Source: Polaromonas sp. CF318 | GTDB lineage: Bacteria > Pseudomonadota > Gammaproteobacteria > Burkholderiales > Burkholderiaceae_C | Length of the DNA: 64,000 bases | Reading direction: 5' to 3' | NCBI RefSeq assembly: GCF_000282655.1 | Contig: NZ_AKIV01000039.1 | Coordinates: 152,843-216,842 of the forward strand | Part shown: in pieces, positions 45,901 through 53,958 of the stretch | Layout of the letters: each line of letters opens with the position of its first letter | How positions within the stretch are numbered: the first letter of the stretch is position 1 | The notes under the pieces: model-generated | The model's input: the letters and a program-made list of their open reading frames with translations, nothing else | Database searches by the model: none | Told to the model about the DNA's origin: nothing | Translations under genes and position numbers: made by a program

Positions 45901-46863
45901 GTGCTGTACCGACGAAACCCACAACTCAACAAGAACGGCGAGCTGATCCACCTGCTGTCCATCGAAGGCCTGCCCAAGGCCACGCTGACGCAAATCCTCG
46001 ACACGGCCGCCAACTTCGTCAGCGTCAACAACCGCGAGGTCAAAAAGGTTCCGCTGCTGCGCGGCAAGAGCGTCTTCAACCTGTTCTTCGAAAACTCCAC
46101 GCGCACCCGCACCACCTTTGAAATCGCCGCCACGCGGCTGTCGGCCGACGTCATCAACCTGGACATCGCGCGGTCCTCGGCCTCCAAGGGCGAGTCGCTG
46201 CTGGACACCATCGCCAACCTGAGCGCCATGGCGGCCGACCTCTTCGTGGTGCGCCACAGCGAATCGGGCGCGCCCTACCTGATCGCCCAGCACGTGGCCC
46301 CGCATGTGCACGTGATCAACGCCGGCGACGGCCGCCACGCGCATCCCACGCAGGGCCTGCTGGACATGTACACCATCAGGCACTACAAAAAAGACTTCAG
46401 CAAGCTCACGGTCGCCATCGTCGGCGACGTGCTGCACTCGCGCGTGGCGCGCTCCGACATCCACGCGCTGACCACGCTGGGCTGCCCCGAGGTGCGCGTG
46501 GTCGGCCCCAAGACCCTGGTGCCGGCCGATATGGCGCAGATGGGCGTGCGCGTCTGCAACACGCTCGAAGAAGGCATCAAGGGTGCCGACGTGATCATCA
46601 TGCTGCGCTTGCAGAACGAACGCATGTCGGGCGCGCTGCTGCCCAGCAGCCAGGAGTTTTTCAAGAGCTTCGGCCTGACCCCCGAGAAACTGCAGCTGGC
46701 CAAGCCCGATGCCATCGTGATGCACCCCGGGCCCATCAACCGCGGCGTGGAAATCGACTCGGCCGTGGTCGACGGCACGCAGAGCGTGATCCTGCCGCAA
46801 GTGACTTTCGGCATCGCGGTCCGCATGGCGGTCATGGGCATAGTCGCCGGAAACGAAGCCTGA
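45901..46863 (+). CDS. pyrB: Aspartate carbamoyltransferase catalytic chain PyrB
   Basis: A 320-residue enzyme with a GTG start at 45901, preceded by AGGAG. The carbamoyl-phosphate motif is [25 protein letters not shown] follows, and the aspartate-binding region RMSGALLP is present. It makes carbamoyl-aspartate, the first committed step of pyrimidine synthesis. No pyrI regulatory chain is present; instead the next gene is a dihydroorotase-like pyrC', as in Pseudomonas, where PyrC' is a structural partner of PyrB. Confidence 0.97.
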   Translation: MLYRRNPQLNKNGELIHLLSIEGLPKATLTQILDTAANFVSVNNREVKKVPLLRGKSVFNLFFENSTRTRTTFEIAATRLSADVINLDIARSSASKGESLLDTIANLSAMAADLFVVRHSESGAPYLIAQHVAPHVHVINAGDGRHAHPTQGLLDMYTIRHYKKDFSKLTVAIVGDVLHSRVARSDIHALTTLGCPEVRVVGPKTLVPADMAQMGVRVCNTLEEGIKGADVIIMLRLQNERMSGALLPSSQEFFKSFGLTPEKLQLAKPDAIVMHPGPINRGVEIDSAVVDGTQSVILPQVTFGIAVRMAVMGIVAGNEA

Positions 46864-46877
46864 GCGGAGAAAAAAGA

Positions 46878-48176
46878 ATGAAGATACTCATCAAGAACGG
46901 CCGCGTCATCGACCCGGGCTCGAACTTCGACGAAACCTGCGACGTGGCGATTGCCGCGGGCCGCATCGTCTCGCTTAAAAGCACGCCCGCCGATTTCGCA
47001 CCCAACAAGACGATTGACGCCACGGGCTGCATCGTGGCGCCCGGCCTGGTTGATCTTTCGGCCCGGCTGCGCGAGCCCGGCCATGAGCATGAGGGCATGC
47101 TCGAAAGCGAACTGGCCGCGGCCGTGGCCGGCGGGGTGACCAGCCTGGTCTGCCCACCCGACACCGACCCGGTGCTCGACGAGCCCGGCCTGGTGGAGAT
47201 GCTCAAGTTCCGCGCTGAAAAGCTGCACCAGTCGCGCGTGTTCCCGCTGGGCGCGCTGACGCGGGCACTCAAGGGCGAGACGCTGACCGAGATGGTCGAA
47301 CTGACCGAGGCCGGCTGCGTGGGCTTCAGCCAGGCCGAGGTGCCGCTGGCCAACACCCAGGTCATGATGCGCGCGCTGCAGTACGCCGCCACCTTCGGCT
47401 ACACCGTCTGGCTGCGGCCGCAGGAGCTCTACCTGGGCCAGGGAGTGGCCGCCAGCGGCGCGCTGGCCACGCGCCTGGGCCTGAGCGGCGTGTCCGTCGC
47501 CGCCGAGACGATTGCGCTGCACACGATTTTTGAACTGATGCGTGCCACCGGCGCGCGCGTGCACCTGTGCCGCATCAGCAGCGCCGCGGGCGTGGCGCTG
47601 GTCGCCAAGGCCAAGGCCGAAGGCCTGGCCGTGAGCTGCGACGTCAGCATCAACAGCCTGCACCTGACCGACGTGGATATCGGCTACTTCGACAGCCGCA
47701 TGCGCCTGGACCCGCCGCTGCGCCAGCAGCGCGACCGAGATGCGATACGTCAGGGCCTGGCCGACGGCACCGTAGACGCGCTGGTGTCCGACCACACGCC
47801 GGTCGACGAAGACGCCAAGACCCTGCCCTTTGCCGAGGCCGAACCCGGTGCCACCGGGCTGGAGCTGCTGCTGGGCCTGGCCTGCAAGTGGGGCGCCGAC
47901 AGCCAGGCCGGCCTGGTCCGCGCGCTGGCCGTGCTGACCAGCGAGCCCGCGCGCGTGCTGGGCGACGCGCTGGGCACGCTGCAGGGCAGCTCGGGCCGTC
48001 TCGTCAAGGGTGGCGTGGCCGATATCTGCGTGTTCGACCCAAAGGGCGAATGGACGGTGGAGCCGGCCACGCTGCGCAGCCAGGGCAAACATACACCGTT
48101 TAGCGGCCACCAGATGCCCGTGCGCGTGCGTTGGACAGTGGTGGGCGGGCAGCTCGCCTTTGAAGCCTCGCACTGA
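46878..48176 (+). CDS. pyrC': Dihydroorotase-like protein PyrC' (probably non-catalytic PyrB partner)
   Basis: A 432-residue amidohydrolase-fold protein of the dihydroorotase class I family. The metal-binding H-x-H at the first strand is missing: the site reads GLVDLSARLREPGHEHEGML, where active enzymes have D-x-H-V-H-L-R-E-P-G. The later His in the strand VHLCRISSAAG is also replaced (Arg at the usual C-H position). The active-site Asp region is kept (LVSDHTPVDEDAK). Loss of metal ligands matches the inactive PyrX/PyrC' of Pseudomonas, which stabilises the aspartate carbamoyltransferase complex. It follows pyrB by 14 bases. Confidence 0.92.
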   Translation: MKILIKNGRVIDPGSNFDETCDVAIAAGRIVSLKSTPADFAPNKTIDATGCIVAPGLVDLSARLREPGHEHEGMLESELAAAVAGGVTSLVCPPDTDPVLDEPGLVEMLKFRAEKLHQSRVFPLGALTRALKGETLTEMVELTEAGCVGFSQAEVPLANTQVMMRALQYAATFGYTVWLRPQELYLGQGVAASGALATRLGLSGVSVAAETIALHTIFELMRATGARVHLCRISSAAGVALVAKAKAEGLAVSCDVSINSLHLTDVDIGYFDSRMRLDPPLRQQRDRDAIRQGLADGTVDALVSDHTPVDEDAKTLPFAEAEPGATGLELLLGLACKWGADSQAGLVRALAVLTSEPARVLGDALGTLQGSSGRLVKGGVADICVFDPKGEWTVEPATLRSQGKHTPFSGHQMPVRVRWTVVGGQLAFEASH

Positions 48177-48191
48177 GGCGCGCGCAAGCCC

Positions 48192-48932
48192 ATGAGATGG
48201 CTCCGTTTCTGCTGGACGCTGCTGCGCGCCACTGTGCACGCGGTGCAAGGCTTCTGGACGATCAAGACCGTGTTCCCCAAGCTGGAGCAGGCCGACCGGG
48301 AAGCGCGTGTGCAGGTGTGGGCCGGGGCCATGCTGCGCATCGTCGGCATCGAGCTGGTGGTCAAGGGCAAGCCGCCCGCCGGCGGCCCGGTGCTGCTGGT
48401 GGCCAACCATATTTCGTGGCTGGACATCCTGGTGATGCATGCCTCGCGCCACTGCCGGTTTGTCTCCAAGGCGGACGTGCGCGGCTGGCCCTTTGTGCGC
48501 ACCCTGTCCGACGGCGCCGGCTCCCTGTACATCGAGCGCGAGTCGCGCCGGGATGCGCACCGGGTGGTCACGCAAATGGCCGAACGCCTGCAGGCTGGTG
48601 ACATCCTTGCGGTGTTTCCCGAAGGCACGACGGGTGACGGCATCACGCTCAAGCACTTTCACGCCAACCTGATCCAGGCTGCCATAGAAGCCTCGGTGCC
48701 TGTGCAGCCGCTCGCGCTGAAATTCATCGACGCGGCCAGCGGCGCCGTCAGTTTTGCACCCAGCTATGTGGACGACGAAACCCTGGCCGGCTCGATCTGG
48801 CGCACGCTCACGGCGCCGCCGCTCAAGGCGGTGGTGGTCTTTGGCGAGCCGCAGCCGCCGCAGGGTCAGACCCGGCGCGCCTGGGCGCAGACGCTGCGCG
48901 AAGATATCGAAAGCCTGCGCCAGCAGGCTTGA
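48192..48932 (+). CDS. plsC: 1-acyl-sn-glycerol-3-phosphate acyltransferase PlsC
   Basis: A 246-residue membrane-associated acyltransferase. The H-x4-D catalytic motif is in VANHISWLDILVMH near residue 76, followed by SKADVRGWPFVRTL and VFPEGTTGDG (glycerol-phosphate binding). It converts lysophosphatidic acid to phosphatidic acid. It is the last gene of the pyr cluster, 15 bases after pyrC', and converges with the iron ABC ATPase gene. Confidence 0.93.
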   Translation: MRWLRFCWTLLRATVHAVQGFWTIKTVFPKLEQADREARVQVWAGAMLRIVGIELVVKGKPPAGGPVLLVANHISWLDILVMHASRHCRFVSKADVRGWPFVRTLSDGAGSLYIERESRRDAHRVVTQMAERLQAGDILAVFPEGTTGDGITLKHFHANLIQAAIEASVPVQPLALKFIDAASGAVSFAPSYVDDETLAGSIWRTLTAPPLKAVVVFGEPQPPQGQTRRAWAQTLREDIESLRQQA

Positions 48933-48946
48933 GGCACAGGTTTGGC

Positions 48947-50020
48947 CTAGGAGCCGGTTTCGCGCGGGAAAGTCACCACGTGGTCGACCTCGGCGCGTAT
49001 GCCTATCCATTCACCGATCGCGTGGTTGTGGTGTGAAGGCACATGCGCCATCACCGTCTCGCCCGTCTGCAGCTGGAGGGTGTACAAAAATTCCGAGCCG
49101 CGAAAGGCCTTGCGCAGGATCTGCGCCTTGACCGGCGCGTTGTCGTCATGCACGATGTCGTCGGCCCGCAGCAGCACGTCGCACAGGCCGTCGGCATAGG
49201 CGCCCGGCAGGGGGCATTCCAGCATGTCCGTGAGGTCGCCGAGCGCGGTGTGCACCACCACGTCCTCGCCGCGCTGCTCGATGTGGGCTTGCGCGAATAC
49301 GCCGTGGCCTATGAAGTCGGCCACAAAGCGGGTGGCGGGGCGGTGGTACAGCGCATAAGCGTCATCCCACTGGTGCAGGCTGCCCTGATGCATCACGCCG
49401 ATGCGGTCGCCGATCGCGAAGGCCTCGAGCTGGTCGTGCGTGACAAACAGCGCCGTCGCCCCGGCGGCCTTCAGGATGCCGCGCACCTCGTGCGCCAGGC
49501 GCTCGCGCAGGTCCACGTCCAGGTTGGAAAAAGGCTCGTCCAGCAGCAGCAAACGCGGCTGCGGCGCCAGGGCCCGCGCCAGCGCCACACGCTGCTGCTG
49601 GCCGCCTGAAAGTTCATGCGGGAAACGCTTGTGCACATTGCCCAGGCCGACAAGCTCCAACACCTCGCCGGCGCGCTGCTGCCGCTGGGCGGCGGGCAGG
49701 TGGGTGAGGCCGAAAGCCACGTTGTGGGCCGCGTCGAGATGCGGAAACAGGGCGTAATCCTGGAACACCATGCCGATGCGGCGCGATTCGGCCGGTACAT
49801 GGACACCAGCGCTGCTGACGAGCTGCCGGGCCAGCGTGATGCTGCCGGCATTGGCATGCTCCAGGCCCGCGACGGCCCTCAGCAGCGTGGTTTTGCCGCA
49901 GCCCGAGGGGCCGATCAGGACGCCGATCTCTCCCGCCTGGAGGCTGAAGGACACGCCGTCGACCGCGGGTTTTGAACGGCCGGCATAGTGCACGCCCAGC
50001 TGGGAGATATCCAGAAACAT
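48947..50020 (-). CDS. FbpC-type ferric iron ABC transporter ATP-binding protein
   Basis: A 357-residue ATPase. It has Walker A GPSGCGKTTLLRAVAGLEH, signature LSGGQQQRVALARALAPQP, Walker B LLLLDEPFSNLD and the His switch VTHDQ. A C-terminal TOBE-like regulatory domain of about 130 residues follows, as in FbpC and other CUT1/iron importers. It is divergent from the matching permease gene across a 109-bp region with a Fur-like box. The periplasmic iron-binding protein is not in this window. Transport of polyamines or sulfate is the less likely alternative. Confidence 0.85.
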   Translation of the reverse strand: MFLDISQLGVHYAGRSKPAVDGVSFSLQAGEIGVLIGPSGCGKTTLLRAVAGLEHANAGSITLARQLVSSAGVHVPAESRRIGMVFQDYALFPHLDAAHNVAFGLTHLPAAQRQQRAGEVLELVGLGNVHKRFPHELSGGQQQRVALARALAPQPRLLLLDEPFSNLDVDLRERLAHEVRGILKAAGATALFVTHDQLEAFAIGDRIGVMHQGSLHQWDDAYALYHRPATRFVADFIGHGVFAQAHIEQRGEDVVVHTALGDLTDMLECPLPGAYADGLCDVLLRADDIVHDDNAPVKAQILRKAFRGSEFLYTLQLQTGETVMAHVPSHHNHAIGEWIGIRAEVDHVVTFPRETGS

Positions 50021-50036
50021 GGGCTCGATTGTAGAT

Positions 50037-50055
50037 GCTTACAATTCTCATTTGC
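50037..50055. promoter_or_regulatory. Fur-like box between divergent iron transporter genes
   Basis: On the minus strand GCAAATGAGAATTGTAAGC agrees with the 19-bp Fur consensus at 12 of 19 positions, including the intact AATGA-x-AAT half. It lies 17 bases upstream of the ATPase start and 75 bases upstream of the permease, so one site could control both. Confidence 0.5.
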
Positions 50056-50093
50056 AGTGACCGCTGCAACACCATGGCGCGCGCAGCGAGGGG

Positions 50094-50119
50094 AGGCCTC
50101 TTTCTGCAGAGGCCTTTTT
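50094..50119 (+). terminator. Terminator-like hairpin in the leader of the iron permease
   Basis: AGGCCTC-TTTCTGCA-GAGGCCT followed by TTTT is a textbook intrinsic terminator on the plus strand, placed between the Fur-like box and the permease ATG, which is only 11 bases downstream. It could act as an attenuator or shield the permease from read-through. Confidence 0.6.
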
Positions 50120-50129
50120 ACGGGTTCAC

Positions 50130-51749
50130 ATGTTGCGCCGCCTGATTTCCACTGTTCCTTCCGTCGTGCTCTTTCTGTTGGTGGCCTTGCTCACGCTGCC
50201 GGTCGTGGCCGTAGGGCTCTCCTGGCTGCAGTTCGATGCCCAGGCGCAGTCCATCCTGGTCCAGATGCTGCAGACGGTGCTGCCCGACTACACCGTCACC
50301 TCCCTGCTGCTGTGCCTCAGCGTGGCTTTCGGCGTCGCGGTGGTGGGCATGGCGACGGCCAGCGCGGTGACGCTGTTCGAGTTTCCGGGGCGCCGGGTGT
50401 TTGAATGGGCGCTGCTGCTGCCGCTGGCCATGCCGGCCTATGTGCTGGCCTATGCCTACACCGACTTCCTCCAGTACGCCGGCCCGCTGCAGAGCTGGTT
50501 GCGCGCGTCATTCGGCCTGCAGGGCCGGCTGTTGCCCGAAGTGCGCAGCCTGGGCGGTGCGGTGCTGGTGTTCACCGTGGCGCTCTACCCCTACGTCTAT
50601 CTGCTGGCGCGCACGGCCTTGTCGGAGCGCGCCGTGCACCTGATGGAAGCGGCCCGGCTGCTGGGCGCGCCGCTGTCGCGCCGCATACGCGGTGTGGCCT
50701 TGCCGCTGGCGCGCCCGGCCGTGGCCGCCGGCGTGGCGCTGGCGCTCATGGAAACGCTGGCCGACTTCGGTGTCTCCAGCTATTTCGGCATACAGACCTT
50801 TACCGCCGGTATTTACAAGGCCTGGCTGTCCATGGACAACCGCATCGCCGCCGCGCAGCTGGCCACGGTGCTGCTGTTTTTTGTCGCACTGCTGCTGTGG
50901 GTGGAGCACGGCGCGCAAAAACGCATGCGCTTTGCCACCGGCCGCGGCGCGCGCGCCGGCGCACAGGACGCGGCGCCGGTACAGCTGCGGGGGGCTCGTG
51001 CCCTGTCGGCCTGGCTGGTGTGCGCCGTGCCGATCGCGCTGGGTTTCGTGCTGCCCGTGCTCTTCATGCTGCGCCCGCTCATCCTGGGTTGGGACAATCT
51101 CTTGTGGGACAAGTTCTTCGGCTGGGCCCTCAACAGCGTCTGGCTCGCGGGCCTGAGCGCGTTGCTGGCCACGGCCCTGGCGTTCGGCCTGGCCTTTGCG
51201 GTGCGCCGCAAGCCGCATGTGCTCACGCGTGCGGCGCTGCAACTGGCCAGCCTTGGTTATGCGGTGCCCGGCGCGGTCATCGTGGTCGGCCTGCTGCTGC
51301 CCGTGGGCTGGCTGCAGGCGGCCGCGCCGCAAACCGCCGTGGGCTACTGGGTCACGGCCACCGTGCTGGGGATTGTCTGGGCCTACCTGGTGCGTTTCAG
51401 CGCCGTGGCACTGCAGAGCCTGCAAAGCGGTTATTCACGCATTCCCGCGAGCTTTGACGACAGCGCGCGCATGCTGGGAACGCCCGGCCTGGGCATACTC
51501 GCGCGCGTGCACTGGCCGCTGCTCAAGCGCTCGGTCGCGGCGGCCGGCCTGCTGGTGTTTGTCGACGTCATGAAGGAGCTGCCCGCCACGCTGGTGCTGC
51601 GGCCCTTTAACAGCGACACCCTGGCCGTCGTCACGTACCAGCTTGCGCGCGACGAGCGGCTCGGCGAAGCCGCCTTGCCCGCGCTGGCCCTGGTGCTGGT
51701 GGGCCTGCTGCCCGTCGCGCTGCTGAGCCGCACGCTGCGTTCCAAGTGA
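50130..51749 (+). CDS. FbpB-type ferric iron ABC transporter permease (fused two-domain)
   Basis: A 539-residue protein with about twelve membrane helices arranged as two fused permease halves, each with an EAA loop: EAARLLGAPLSRRIRGVALPLARPA near residue 175, and a second around SARMLGTPGLGILARVHWPLLK. This duplicated form is typical of FbpB/HitB/SfuB iron permeases. The partner ATPase gene is divergent. The stop codon directly abuts that of the convergent tautomerase gene. A terminator-like hairpin precedes the start. Confidence 0.88.
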   Translation: MLRRLISTVPSVVLFLLVALLTLPVVAVGLSWLQFDAQAQSILVQMLQTVLPDYTVTSLLLCLSVAFGVAVVGMATASAVTLFEFPGRRVFEWALLLPLAMPAYVLAYAYTDFLQYAGPLQSWLRASFGLQGRLLPEVRSLGGAVLVFTVALYPYVYLLARTALSERAVHLMEAARLLGAPLSRRIRGVALPLARPAVAAGVALALMETLADFGVSSYFGIQTFTAGIYKAWLSMDNRIAAAQLATVLLFFVALLLWVEHGAQKRMRFATGRGARAGAQDAAPVQLRGARALSAWLVCAVPIALGFVLPVLFMLRPLILGWDNLLWDKFFGWALNSVWLAGLSALLATALAFGLAFAVRRKPHVLTRAALQLASLGYAVPGAVIVVGLLLPVGWLQAAAPQTAVGYWVTATVLGIVWAYLVRFSAVALQSLQSGYSRIPASFDDSARMLGTPGLGILARVHWPLLKRSVAAAGLLVFVDVMKELPATLVLRPFNSDTLAVVTYQLARDERLGEAALPALALVLVGLLPVALLSRTLRSK

Positions 51750-52148
51750 TCAGACTTTGGCCTTGATGTAGCGGTATTCCTGCGTCAGGCCGCCAAAGCC
51801 GTAGGCCTCCGCGCGCACGTCGTGCACGTAGATGTAGCTTTCCTCGTGCACATTGCCCAGCAGCTTGCTGAAGGCGGCAAAGGCCTCGGCCACGTACTGC
51901 GCCTTCTCGTCCTTGGTGTTGGTGCCGTCCACCACCTTGATGTCGAAATAAAAACTGTTCTTGCCCTGGCTGGCCAGCGTGCTGCCGCCCACGATCCAGT
52001 GCTCGGGCGACACGAAGTCGATCGCGATGGCGGTGAGTTCGCGCTTCTTGCGCAGGATGCGCGTGGTCAGCTCCAGCAGGGTTTCGGCGATGGCGTTCGT
52101 CAGTTGGGGGCTGGCGGGCTGGCTGACTTTGACGTTGAGGATGGGCAT
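51750..52148 (-). CDS. Tautomerase-superfamily protein (4-oxalocrotonate tautomerase-like)
   Basis: A 132-residue protein beginning M-P-I-L-N-V-K-V, with Pro right after the initiator Met, as needed for the catalytic Pro1 of this superfamily. IAIDFVSPEHWIVGG and FYFDIKVVDGTNTKDEKAQY follow. At 132 residues it is a fused two-domain form. The substrate is unknown. A palindromic operator (52173-52197) lies just upstream and is repeated before the neighbouring marR gene, so it is probably controlled by that regulator. Confidence 0.85.
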   Translation of the reverse strand: MPILNVKVSQPASPQLTNAIAETLLELTTRILRKKRELTAIAIDFVSPEHWIVGGSTLASQGKNSFYFDIKVVDGTNTKDEKAQYVAEAFAAFSKLLGNVHEESYIYVHDVRAEAYGFGGLTQEYRYIKAKV

Positions 52149-52172
52149 GTGACTTCTCCGGTGGGTTAAAGG

Positions 52173-52197
52173 TAATTAGTTAGCTACGCAACTATAT
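52173..52197. promoter_or_regulatory. MarR-type operator before the tautomerase gene
   Basis: TAGTT-AGCTACGC-AACTA is an inverted repeat in a 25-base segment that matches 52663-52687 at 21 of 25 positions. It lies 25 bases upstream of the tautomerase start, where a bound repressor would block transcription. Confidence 0.7.
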
Positions 52198-52228
52198 GGG
52201 CAAAAAAAAGGAAACATGAAGGAATGGC

Positions 52229-52654
52229 TTATTTGAGCGCGGAAGACACGCTCCTGACGCGGGCTACGGTTTCATCGAAGTTCTCCTTTCCGATCTGTTG
52301 CTGGATGCGGCGCGTCACCTCGCCGCTGGCCTTGTTGATGCCGGCATGCAGGGCCTCGGCCTGCGCCGTGGGAAACACCGCCCAGTGCCGGCCGTCGGAT
52401 TCCAGGCTCCTGCGCTCCACCAGCCCCAGCGCCTGCAGGCCGTCGAGCAGGCGCGTGGCCGTGGGGCGCGAGATCGTCAGTTCGTCGGCGATCTCGTGCT
52501 GCGGCATGCCGGGCTGCTTGAGTACCAGGCGCAGCATGAAACCCTGGGAGGGTGTGACGCCGAAAGGCTTGAAGGCCAGCGTCCACTCCTTGTCGACCAG
52601 GCGGGCCAGCGCGGTGGTATTGAAATAAAGGCAGTGGTCAAACATGGAAGGCAT
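52229..52654 (-). CDS. MarR-family transcriptional regulator
   Basis: A 141-residue winged-helix protein. The DNA-binding region has GMPQHEIADELTISRPTATRLLDGLQALGLVERRSLESDGR, the recognition helix and wing of MarR. A second ATG three codons in (52645) may be the true start. It is 80 bases upstream of the tautomerase in the same direction, and a near-identical operator precedes both genes, so autorepression plus control of the tautomerase is likely. The inducing ligand is unknown, probably an aromatic or quinone compound. Confidence 0.9.
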   Translation of the reverse strand: MPSMFDHCLYFNTTALARLVDKEWTLAFKPFGVTPSQGFMLRLVLKQPGMPQHEIADELTISRPTATRLLDGLQALGLVERRSLESDGRHWAVFPTAQAEALHAGINKASGEVTRRIQQQIGKENFDETVARVRSVSSALK

Positions 52655-52662
52655 CGTAGCAG

Positions 52663-52687
52663 AAATTAATTAGCTATGCAACTACAT
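52663..52687. promoter_or_regulatory. MarR-type operator before marR
   Basis: The segment contains ATTAGCTATGCAACTA, matching the operator upstream of the tautomerase at 21 of 25 positions. It begins 9 bases upstream of the marR start. This points to autoregulation. Confidence 0.7.
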
Positions 52688-52868
52688 AACAAGCCCAGGG
52701 CCGCAAGGGTGCCGCAACAGGGCTGTAAGCATGAACCTACGCCCATCGAATACGCGGGCCTACGGCGGCCGCGCGGGATAGCTCCTAAGGTGAATCCATG
52801 CCGCCCGTTGCCTGCAAGCGTGCTTGCGGACCCCGGGTGAATTCGTCAACCCTTTCGAGGAGAAAGCC

Positions 52869-53090
52869 ATGAACCAGGAACGCATGCAAGGCAATTGGCG
52901 CCAGTTCAAGGGCAAGGTCAAGGAGCAGTGGGGCAAGCTGACCGATGACGACCTTGAGGTGATCGCCGGCAAGCGCGAACAGCTGCTCGGCAAGATTCAG
53001 GAGCGCCATGGCATCAGCAAGGAGGAAGCCGAAAGACAGGTTGCCGTGTGGAAAAACCGCAACCCGACGGATTTCTTCGAGCGCTACTGA
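52869..53090 (+). CDS. CsbD-family stress protein
   Basis: A 73-residue hydrophilic helical protein from the ATG at 52869, preceded by GAGGAG. It begins MNQERMQGNWRQFKGKVKEQ with the WGKLTDDDL motif of CsbD/YjbJ proteins, which are among the most abundant stress-induced small proteins in many bacteria. No function is proven. The 181 bases upstream (52688-52868) hold a short GCAAGC/GCTTGC dyad at 52814-52827 but no recognised promoter or gene. It is followed 59 bases later by a secreted Cys-repeat protein. Confidence 0.92.
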   Translation: MNQERMQGNWRQFKGKVKEQWGKLTDDDLEVIAGKREQLLGKIQERHGISKEEAERQVAVWKNRNPTDFFERY

Positions 53091-53149
53091 GCCGCCTTGC
53101 TCTTACCCGAAACCACCATAACGATCCACACCATCCCAAGGAGTTACCC

Positions 53150-53722
53150 ATGAAGACCAGACTGTTGATGCTGACCGCCGTGATGTCCTGCGCTTTCGCC
53201 GGCAACGTCATGGCGCTGACCAAGGAAGAGTACAAGGCCCAGGAAGACCGCATCTCGGCCGACTACAAGGCCAGCCGCGACAAATGCGGCACGCTGAAGG
53301 ACAACGCCAAGGACATCTGCATTTCGGAAGCCAAGGGCGTTGAGAAGGTCGCCAAGGCCGAACTCGAAGCGCAGTACAAGCCCAGCCCGCGCAACACCGA
53401 AAAAGTCGCCTTCGCCAAGGCCGATGCCGCTTACGACACGGCCAAGGAAAAATGCGACGACCAGAAGGGCAACGCCAAGGACGTCTGCATCAAGGACGCC
53501 AAGGCCACCCATGTGAAGGCCAAGGAAGACGCCAAGGTGGTGAAGACCTCGGCCGACACCAGCAAGGACAAGAGCGAAAAAATGGCCGATACCCGCAAGG
53601 AGGCCAACTCCGAAAAACGCGATGCGGAGTACAAGGCCGCCAAGGAGCGTTGCGACGCGCTGACTGGCGCGGCCAAGGACGGCTGCCAGAATGACGCCAA
53701 GGCCAAGTACGGCATGAAGTAA
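53150..53722 (+). CDS. Secreted protein with three Cys-x10-Cys repeats
   Basis: A 190-residue protein from the ATG at 53150 (AAGGAG upstream). The signal peptide is MKTRLLMLTAVMSCAFAGNV with cleavage near V-M-A. The mature part is very rich in Lys, Ala, Asp and Glu and has three copies of a unit: Y-x-A/T-x-K/R-x-K/R-C-x10-C, with A-K-D before the second Cys (about residues 40-60, 95-115, 160-182). A highly charged linker (~125-155) separates the second and third. The paired Cys could form disulfides in the periplasm. No known domain is recognised. The proximity to csbD suggests a stress role. Confidence 0.85.
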   Translation: MKTRLLMLTAVMSCAFAGNVMALTKEEYKAQEDRISADYKASRDKCGTLKDNAKDICISEAKGVEKVAKAELEAQYKPSPRNTEKVAFAKADAAYDTAKEKCDDQKGNAKDVCIKDAKATHVKAKEDAKVVKTSADTSKDKSEKMADTRKEANSEKRDAEYKAAKERCDALTGAAKDGCQNDAKAKYGMK

Positions 53723-53767
53723 TGCGGGGCCGCGCCAGCGGCACTCGCGGGCGCACTCGCCCACAGG

Positions 53768-53800
53768 CAAATCCCGGCCCTGCTTGCAGGCCGGGATTTG
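53768..53800 (+). terminator. Hairpin terminator after the Cys-repeat protein gene
   Basis: Twelve-base arms CAAATCCCGGCC and GGCCGGGATTTG form a perfect stem around a 9-base loop, 46 bases after the stop codon. The 3' arm ends ATTTG, so only a short U-run is present. The rest of the 236-bp gap up to the MFS gene shows no gene. Confidence 0.6.
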
Positions 53801-53958
53801 TCGCATCTGGCGTGCCTTTGCTACCCGGCCTGCGGCTTTCCCAAGCAAGGCGCTGGGACAAGGGCGCCGCCCCCGGCCCGCTTGGGGCCGCGCTCCTAGA
53901 ATAGACGCTTCGCGGCGGCCGAGTTTCCCTTGCCGCCCGCCCTCTACCAAAGGCCTCA

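Noticed and set aside
46878..48176. Annotation as an active dihydroorotase
   Set aside because: The metal-binding H-x-H and a later His are replaced.
50073..50144. 23-codon leader peptide before the iron permease
   Set aside because: No ribosome binding site and no distinctive composition; kept only as a remark in the findings.
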